DNA of 64,000 nt from Magicicada septendecula (lineage: Eukaryota; Arthropoda; Insecta; Hemiptera; Cicadidae): the NCBI GenBank assembly GCA_034769895.1, contig CM068374.1, forward strand, positions 356,969,802-357,033,801, written 5' to 3'. The position numbers were made by a program, and so were the translations under genes. Positions 56,790 to 64,000 of the stretch are shown here, piece by piece (position 1 is the stretch's first letter; each line of letters starts with the position of its first letter). The notes under the pieces are model-generated. The model had not been told where the DNA came from and searched no databases. It saw nothing but the letters and a program-made list of their open reading frames with translations.

Positions 56790-57235
56790 CACATTGCCAG
56801 CTGTTAGTCGCCGTATTCACAGCCAGATAATCACAAGTAAACGTCCTGAAAAGTGGAAAACAAAATATTTAGTTCTTTTGCATGACAGTACTCCAGTACA
56901 AAAAATGTTGCATGGCACAATGTAACATGTATCAAGCATCTGCCTTACTTTTGTGACTTGGCACCAGCTGATTTTTACTTTTTTCTCACTTGAAGCAGAT
57001 TCTGAAAGGAAAGAGGTACAAAGATGTTGATAACATGACCACCAAACCATGTAACAGAAGTTTCTATGAATAGATTTCCAGGAATGTTTCCCCCAAACTT
57101 TTTGAACATTGGCGAAAGGATGTAGCTGTCAAAGGAAACTATTTTGAAGGAAATATAATATATAAAACATTTTTAATGTACACAATTTTGAAAAATAAAC
57201 TAAATTCTGAGAACATTTTGAAGCTGTCTTGTATA
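56790..57235 (+). pseudogene. Mariner-type transposase relict, C-terminal half
   Basis: Read with several stops and frame changes, the + strand gives RPEKWKTKYLVLLHDSTPVQ (the catalytic-Asp region, normally HHDNAPAH). It continues CLTFVTWHQLIFTFFS, equivalent in another frame to the YSPDLAPADFYFF block, then FEHWRKDVAVKGNYFEG near the end. This order is diagnostic of mariner. It is heavily decayed and cannot encode protein. Confidence 0.65.
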
Positions 57236-57339
57236 TCCAGATTGAGTGACATATGCATGAGTTATCTGTCACGTTAGTGACTTAGTGATAATGGAATATA
57301 TTAAAGAACAATACATGAAATTTTATAGAGACATTTTAT

Positions 57340-57690
57340 TTCCTTAACTAGCCACATGGAGAGGACTGTATGAGCTGAATGCAGTGTTATAAACAGATTA
57401 TGCATTGTAAAGAGAGCAGAAATTGATCAGTTATCTGAAAATTATAGTTTTAAGTGTCAGTACGGTTGCTGAGGAAGTGGGCATCACCACAGGACTTGCT
57501 ACAAAATCGTGATTGGGAAACTTCAAGATGTATTTAATCACCACAAAATTCATGTCACATGGTACTACCAGATTTTGAGATATGTTCCTTCCAACCACAA
57601 ATGAAAGTGTATAGATAACAAATGCAATACTGGAGATATCTTATTGAAGAAGAAAGAAAATTAGACCATCTAACTCTCTAATAGACCATC
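57340..57690 (+). pseudogene. Mariner-type transposase relict, N-terminal part
   Basis: TVAEEVGITTGLATKS near 57463 matches the helix-turn-helix region of mariner transposases (VAEEVGIS-type). It lies downstream of a C-terminal fragment, so it is either a second copy or a rearranged one. No intact ORF remains. Confidence 0.5.
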
Positions 57691-58355
57691 TAACAGACCT
57701 AATATTATCAATGGCTGAAAATGTAAAATGAATTCTGTAATTTGTAACCCTGTATCTGCTTATTAGACACCAGATTCAGAATTAACTTGATACCCATTAT
57801 ATCCACATGGTGTTAGAGCTCATAGGCTCATATGAAAATTAAAGTACTACCGGTAACTAATAAAAAGTATAGTTAGACATTACTTCCAAATAATATTGTT
57901 TTATTTTGCATCGTGCATATTAACGATATGTAGTCAGTCAGTTAAGTATAGTTGCAGTTTAAAATATTATTATCAGTTATTTTCTCTATGTTAGCAGTCT
58001 TCATAACAACTTTGTCAAATTTTGTTGCTTCTCTGCTATATACACTTTTCCCTCGAACGAGGCCTTTCGGTTTCGCAACCATTATCAAGTTCTTCCTAAA
58101 CCTGTTAAAATATTATAAATTACCACGTTATTATTGCAGATTTAATGTAATTAATATTAGTTCTGTCTATTCAGTTTCTTTGTGTAGAGACCTTTGAACT
58201 TTTTATGCTATGATAAAATACAGGAAAGTTAGCTTCATTACAGTCATACAATCATAAATACAGAAATTTCATAAGTAATATCAACTGCAGTGATACACAT
58301 ATTTTGACTATCATTGTTTAGTGAACTCATTGTGTCATTGTTTAAATATGTGTAG

Positions 58356-58527
58356 GAGGTGGTGAAGGGTGTTGTACACTGGCACGTAGATCGCAGCACC
58401 GACCAAATAGCCTTAGAGAACTCTTCGTAGCACCGAGTTTTGATGAACTAGATGCTGTAGCTGTCGATTCGAGTGGAGAACCACGTAGGCTTACTGGCAA
58501 ACAGTTGGAATCGCTCAGGGAAAGAGG
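58356..58527 (+). CDS. Host gene exon (second from last)
   Basis: Acceptor TGTGTAG ends at 58355. The donor GTAAAT at 58528 is weaker than average. The exon enters in phase 1 and leaves in phase 2 (172 bp). It encodes GGEGCCTLARRSQHRPNSLR, then ELFVAPSFDELDAVAVDSSG and EPRRLTGKQLESLRER. The other two frames contain stops. It is a mixed basic/acidic segment with a likely terminal helix. I do not recognise the family. Confidence 0.85.
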
Positions 58528-59274
58528 GTAAATTACATTTCAGTATGCAGTTATATTGAAACGAACAAATAATAAAATTAAATTATTAAAACATTTCTCT
58601 TCTGTTAGTATTTATTTTGCATTTATCATTGATGTTAGTGAATGGCTGAAGAGAAAATTTGGCATGAAATATACTAAGAATTTTGCAACAGATTTTTCTA
58701 AAAACATTTTACTACTGTATATTGTGTTCTCATGAACATACAGGTTCAACTATGTTTTTAATTTTAAATACATTTAATCGCATTTAGTATTTAACATTTC
58801 ATGTTTTCTCCACATACATATTTTTCATATTGTCATGCAGTTACAGTTCATATCATATAATATTCATAAGTTTCTCAATGATCTTTACTCTCTACCGTAT
58901 TTCCAACATTTAGTTGAGATCATTGAACAACTTTGTCTATACATTTTAAAGAAAGAAATTGTGATAGTTGATGTCTTGAAGACATCTGAACTTTTAAAGA
59001 CAAGTCTGTTAGTGCATTAGGTTATACTACCAATACTCAACATAATGAATGAGAATATAAAATCTTTTTTTAACAACTTAGTCAACAAAAATTAACAAAG
59101 CATTTTTTTTATTTGAATTGATTATTCACTTTCTCAAAGGAAAATTATATTAACTTCAGGCAAGTAATAGATATAACAATTAATTAAATGTTTTTGTGTA
59201 AAATATAGTGGCTAGGTTATATGTGATTAGAGGGAGTTAAACTGAAAGCGCTTTTTTGATTATGTCATTTTCAG
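58528..59274 (+). other. Last intron of the host gene
   Basis: 747 bp of AT-rich sequence, from the GT donor at 58528 to the TTTTCAG acceptor at 59274. No feature is seen inside. Confidence 0.8.
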
Positions 59275-59359
59275 GATTTCTGGGGTGGAGGAATTCAGGA
59301 CTCAATTACAATTTTGTATGCCCACAAACAGGAAAAGGGATTGGGGTTTAGCAAGTTAA
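59275..59359 (+). CDS. Host gene terminal coding exon
   Basis: The acceptor CATTTTCAG ends at 59274. Entering in phase 2 it encodes GISGVEEFRTQLQFCMPTNR, then KRDWGLAS, and stops at TAA 59357-59359. The four exons together give about 152 residues of a protein C-terminus. Consistent phases across all junctions and a clean stop make this the strongest host coding evidence in the window. Confidence 0.85.
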
Positions 59360-59471
59360 TTGAGAACGAAGGTTCTGTTCAGAAATCATTAAAACAAAAA
59401 TTTAAGTTCCAAAATTGATAATATTATTTGTTGTATCACTAGTGAAAAATATCAATTATGTTACTTTAGAA

Positions 59472-60723
59472 AATAAATGTCTGAAAGTTCTCGGCCTAAA
59501 AAGGGAAAAAACGAATTTCTAATTTCAAAAATATTTTCATTTTTTAACATAATTGTCTTGTTTACCATAACACATTTATTCCAGCGATGTTCCACTGCCA
59601 CTATCCCATCCCTGAAGTCGTTTTCTGTAAAATACCCCTCTACAGTTGAAATCACCTCTTGATCGGATGAAAAACTCTAACCAGCGAGAAAGAGTTTTGT
59701 GTTTTGGGAATAAATGGAAGTCTGAGGGAGGCAAATCTGGGGAATAGAGAGGGTGTTCCAACAATTCATATCAGAATCTCTTAATTTTCCCACTGCCAAA
59801 ACACTTTTGTGGGGAGGTGCGTTGTTTTGATGAAAAATGATTTTTGTCTTTTACAAAACAAGTCTTTTTCATGAATTTTTTCGTCTAGTTTCGATAAAAG
59901 ATTGGAATAATATTCTCTGGGTATTGTTGCATTCTTTTCAAGGTAATCGATGTACAAAACACCTTTAGCATCCCAAAACACTGATACTATGACTTTTCCT
60001 GATGATGGAATTGACTTTGCCTTCTTTGGTGCTAAACAACCAGGTTCTGTCCACTGTTTTGGCTGTTGTGTTGGACTCTGATGTGGACTCTGATGTGTAG
60101 TGGTGGATCCAAGTTGCATCCATCTTAATAAACTGATGCATAAAATCTGCTTTGTTCTTATTGAAACACTCCAAGCACTGTTCAGATATCTTCATGCGTA
60201 TCCTTTTTTGACCAGCTGGGAGCTAGTGCGGCACCCGTCTAGCACAAAGCTTTTTCATTTGCAATTCCTCATGTAAAATATGTCCGACGCAATCTTTCAA
60301 AACACCTGTAGTCTCAGCAATTCCATGCACTTGAATTCGTTGATCGTACAAAAAGATATTATGCACTTTTTTGACAGTTTCCGGACTTGTTGCCATTTTT
60401 GGACATGTTTATGTGGATCATGTTCAAGGCTGGTATGACCAACCGCGTTTAAACTTGGCAGCCCATTTTTTAACTGTTGAAAATGAAAGAGAAGAGTCCC
60501 CATACACCTTAACAAACTTTAAATAAATTTCGCTTTGTGTTAAATCTTCATTTTAAGGAATATGGACAACACTTCTGTTTCAAACAGCTGTATAATACAA
60601 ATTGTTTGGTAGACTGACCAGAAATTGCACACGCATGCTAACAATAGATGTAGAATCAACATAAGAAAAACAATTCATGATAGGTCTATGGCCGAGGCCG
60701 AGAACTTTTCAGACTGCCCCCAT
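59472..60723 (-). mobile_element. Mariner-type transposon relict in the host gene 3' region
   Basis: The terminal inverted repeats are still visible: GTCTGAAAGTTCTCGGCCT at 59479-59497 and its complement AGGCCGAGAACTTTTCAGAC at about 60695-60714. It encodes a mariner transposase on the minus strand, broken into pieces. It starts ~110 bp after the host stop codon, so it probably lies in the 3' UTR in antisense. Confidence 0.85.
59576..60535 (-). pseudogene. Mariner transposase, frameshifted
   Basis: From the N-terminus (right): YGDSSLSFSTVKKW, GHTSLEHDP and KWQQVRKLSKK (60297-60515); KISEQCLECFNKNKADFMHQ (to 60195); SVFWDAKGVLYIDYLEK with the expected first catalytic Asp (WDAKG) around 60000; a decayed NAPAH-like block (TTHLPTKVFWQWEN); and LEHPLYSPDLPPSDFHLFPK (59764), which contains the third catalytic Asp. 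At least three frame changes and stops separate these pieces. Confidence 0.85.
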
Positions 60724-63700
60724 ATTTTTAAATTACACCATTGAGGCTGTAACTAACTGAAAAGTCTTTGTATTGTTAGTCCATAAATATGATTTTGGAA
60801 TCATATATTTCATACAATGATAAATAAAAAATTCATGGCATCGTTACTTCCTGTATGAGTTTTTTGCTTAAACAAATATTTTTTTAAATACAAACCCAAT
60901 AGCAAATTTATAAAAGCAAGAGTGTGCAAATAAAATTTAATTATCGTCTACATGCAAATTTTGATTCTGTTGGCATCTGTTTTTACTATAAATTCATTGT
61001 GGTCAGTATAATGAAAAAGTGAGTGAAAATCTTTACAAACTACCACTTTTAACCAAACTGCTAAAATTCCTATTTGTTGTGATCAGAAGTGTCAATAGTA
61101 TAATGAGTAATATTTTTAGTATAGCTAGAGTTGTGTTTCCTAACTTGCTCAATGGCGGTCAAGTAAATGTTGGAAAAACAGTAGTTGTTTTATTTATTTA
61201 TTTGTTTTGTAATAACTTATTCAACATAATGAAGTATCTCCCTACAAAATTATTTTCTGTAATCCTGTTTCATTGTACAAAGGAATTTTTGTTGCATATC
61301 CATCTTGTTGAAACAGCTTTCATATTTTACTGCCTGCTTCTTTATATTCTTCTGAAGGAAATTTTTTTGTGAAATTATAAGACAGCGACAAGTTATTATA
61401 ATTTTTTAATTCTGTAATGTAATTACATGTTAATATACACACACTAACGTATTTAAAAACTGCTAATATCATGAGAGACATTTTTAAAAGTTAAACATAT
61501 TAAGGACATTTTTTTAATAGAAAACAAATATTTTTAAGCTAACATTTAAAAATATGGCTTCATTTGTGTTACTTATTTAAGTATTGATTTGTTTCTTAAG
61601 AAAAGTGATCTCATGTAGATCGTTAGCCCAGATAAATTTAAATTCTAAACATTTTGTTTTCTAAATCATTTAATACATTTTTAAATTATAAGAACAAACT
61701 TATAAAGCATAAGACTATAAAAAGACTGAAATTTTTGTTAGATTATTATTTTGTGTTTGTATTGTGATAGTTGAGTTTTAACTTCATGATTCTTTTCATG
61801 AATACCACATTATGTCATGTAGAGCCAATATAATTCAGTGAGAAAAATTAAATTATAGAAAGTGTATCACGTGCATGGTATTTAATATAAATGGTGTGTA
61901 AACAGGGTATAGTGAAATACTTCTTATAAAATTACTGCTGTTACATATGACAGTGGTATACATGACTTGTAAGACTTTTATGCTGGTATTTGAAGCATTT
62001 TGTATAACACATGAAAGTGAATGAAATGAAAGAGACAAATTTTTTACAAAATCAAATCCCTTGATTAAATGTTATAGTGTTACTTTTCAACTTGGACCAT
62101 TACATTGCTATGTTCAAAACATTATGTACAGGGATCGTCAAATGTTGTGATTTTCAGTTGATCTGTTCCTCAAAACAAGTTTAAGCCTCTAGTAAACTTT
62201 TTCGTTGGTTTTTATGGTCTCCTTTCAAAAGAGAAGCAACAATTTAAAAGTCTACAAAATTCATTATACGTGCACATATTGTATTCTTTTGACAGTGAAC
62301 TTTACTCGTATTAATGATGTATTCTCCATATTTATTATGATTCAAGAAAGAGCTGACTGACATTCATCAATTGTAATTTATGAGAGTTGCATATTGTGTA
62401 TAAACAAACATATGTCCAAAAATCATCTCATAATTTTCAGTAGACTATTCATTTGAATAAGGTACCAGCAAAAATATTTTTTTCTTATATATCTTTCTTA
62501 TGAAAAATTGACTTTTACTTTTATTCATATTACTTATTACTGAACAGCCTTACACTTGATGAAAGTGTATTCAGTATTTTCAATTCATTGCTTTACATGC
62601 ACATACAACAGTAACACCAGTTACAAACTTGTGTATAAATCTGAAAAATTATTCCATCGTTCGACCTTCAGAAACTTGAAACAAAGTCTTTCAAAGATCA
62701 TTGTGAGATTTCTGTCATATTATTTCATTATGTTGTTAAATTTTTTTTAAGATTGTTCTTTGCCACAAGTTAAGATATTATAAGTTACCATTATAATCAT
62801 AATATATGACATGTCTCATTAATATAACATGTACTTTTAAAACGTTAAACATCTTACAAAAATAATGTGCCAAAATTGTATATATTTTGTACAAATGTTT
62901 TGTAATAATTTGGGTACAAGCACTGTGAGAATTTTATTGGTGATTTTTTAGTTTTATTTTTATAATTTGAGATACATAGATATAATTAGGAATGCTAGAA
63001 CATAATTATACCTGTCTTCTGTATAATATTTATAATGTACTATATAATGTTCTGCTAATCATCATGGAACACATAAAATACCAGTACTATGTGTTTATAA
63101 TATGACAAAAATTGATTACTATTAAAAGATAAACAATCGAGGAATAGTCAAGTGTTTGCTTGCTGTGTTTATATAAAAGCTGTTTTTAAATGCCTACAGT
63201 ACAATTTCAGTGATTTCTTTAGTTCATAAGACTTTAAAATCATATAAACAGACATTACTTTCATTTTTTACACCACTTCTTTACCTGTACCCCTATACTT
63301 TATCCCATATAGTAATTGTAGTCCATCGCATTCATTACAGGTGACAGTAGTGACAGAAATGGAAATAAAAGTAAATAAACTAAATTACCCATTTTACTGT
63401 AAAAACCAGACACATGGTGTCCTGTTGATAATAAAGTAGTCAACACAATAACTCCGAAGCAGGGTGTTGAATACTTCTTAGTGCGATCGGTTTGCATTTT
63501 GGCTAGCAGGATTCTGATCTTATCCAGCCGTATCTATGCTTTGTCATCTGGGGAAAGAGAATGCAATCCAAATTTAGATCTAGCCACATTTCACTTCTTA
63601 TGTTTCATGGTTGAATAATGTAGTTAATGTACATCTGCGTATAACAATAAAAGAGGTAACTTAACAATCCACATGTACAGTAAAGAAAGGATCAGTCACA

Positions 63701-64000
63701 TATTCGAGAAAGTATGAAAATCTTCTAAATATTGTGTAAGCATAGTGTGTACTTAGCCTATAAAAACACTTATTACGTGTATATTACATTTCCTGGTGAA
63801 AATTTCAGAGAAAATTGTGACAAACAGTGTGCAAGTCTCTTCCTCCTCCTCCCTAATGTACTTCTAAGATACTTAAAATGCCTGGATTTTGTTGTCCATG
63901 ATTAATTAACTGTATGTATGTAACACTACTAACTCGGATCACAAATTATTATTGATAAAAAGTATAAATTTTTACCTGATGGCCTAAACTAGTTTTGCTC
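60724..64000. other. Downstream AT-rich region, no supported gene
   Basis: I see no coding region with protein-like composition, no RNA gene and no clear repeat. The longest ORF (61019-61372, 117 codons) is Leu/Phe/Ile-rich as expected from T-rich DNA. An AATAAA at about 60823 could serve as a polyadenylation signal for the host gene if the mariner relict is part of the 3' UTR. Confidence 0.5.

Larger units (their letters stand above)
56132..58355 (+). other. Host gene intron with two mariner relicts
   Basis: A 2.2-kb intron between a phase-1 donor and the matching acceptor at 58355. Apart from the two mariner pieces listed separately I see no feature in it. Confidence 0.7.

Noticed and set aside
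61019..61372. 117-codon + strand ORF downstream of the host gene
   Set aside because: Leu/Phe/Ile/Tyr-rich composition expected from T-rich DNA, no motif, no promoter or splice context.

Overview
This window is AT-rich, repeat-dominated eukaryotic DNA with no prokaryotic features. The transposon mix (BEL/Pao, Ty3/gypsy-type, Penelope-like with GIY-YIG, Tigger, mariner, hAT) and the small exons in huge introns suggest an arthropod, most likely an insect. I cannot name the species.

One host gene runs across the window on the + strand. A 26-codon exon at 947-1024 is followed by a roughly 55-kb intron, then by three exons at 56011-56131, 58356-58527 and 59275-59359, the last ending in TAA. Exon phases fit throughout (0-0, 0-1, 1-2, 2-stop). 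I do not recognise the protein. A mariner relict in antisense lies just after the stop codon, probably in the 3' UTR. The final 3.3 kb holds nothing I can call.

The long intron is a nest of mobile elements. From left to right: a (TA)n tract and a 3.1-kb LTR of family 'X' (1929-5072); a Penelope 3' fragment on the minus strand (about 5073-5306); a minus-strand element with two X-family LTRs (5307-15531) carrying a 2.3-kb Tigger with one in-frame stop; a decayed Penelope-like element on the + strand (15532-18239); a (TG)n tract; an X-family LTR (18292-29194) interrupted by a 7.8-kb BEL/Pao element with a CTGTT target duplication; element 'Y', a gypsy-type deletion derivative (29218-36913, minus, 1947-bp LTRs, TSD ATAT) that itself carries a non-autonomous hAT; another X-family LTR (36961-39817); element 'Z', a nearly complete and very young Ty3/gypsy-type element (39858-52551, 2954-bp LTRs, TSD ACAT); and an inverted Penelope fragment (about 52556-53110). 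Tigger, hAT-like and mariner relicts follow before the 3' exons.

Three signals stand out. Z has a textbook -1 frameshift cassette at the gag stop: TTTAAAC, a 6-nt spacer, then an 8-bp hairpin. All three Penelope 3' ends fold as hammerhead ribozymes, with compensatory variation in stem II. LTR elements repeatedly sit in TA/TG microsatellites, and the U5 side of their LTRs carries extra copies of a tRNA-Lys-like primer-binding motif. Inferred order of insertion: X family and Penelope first, then BEL (LTRs about 1.6% apart by eye), Y (about 0.9%) and Z (about 0.2%).
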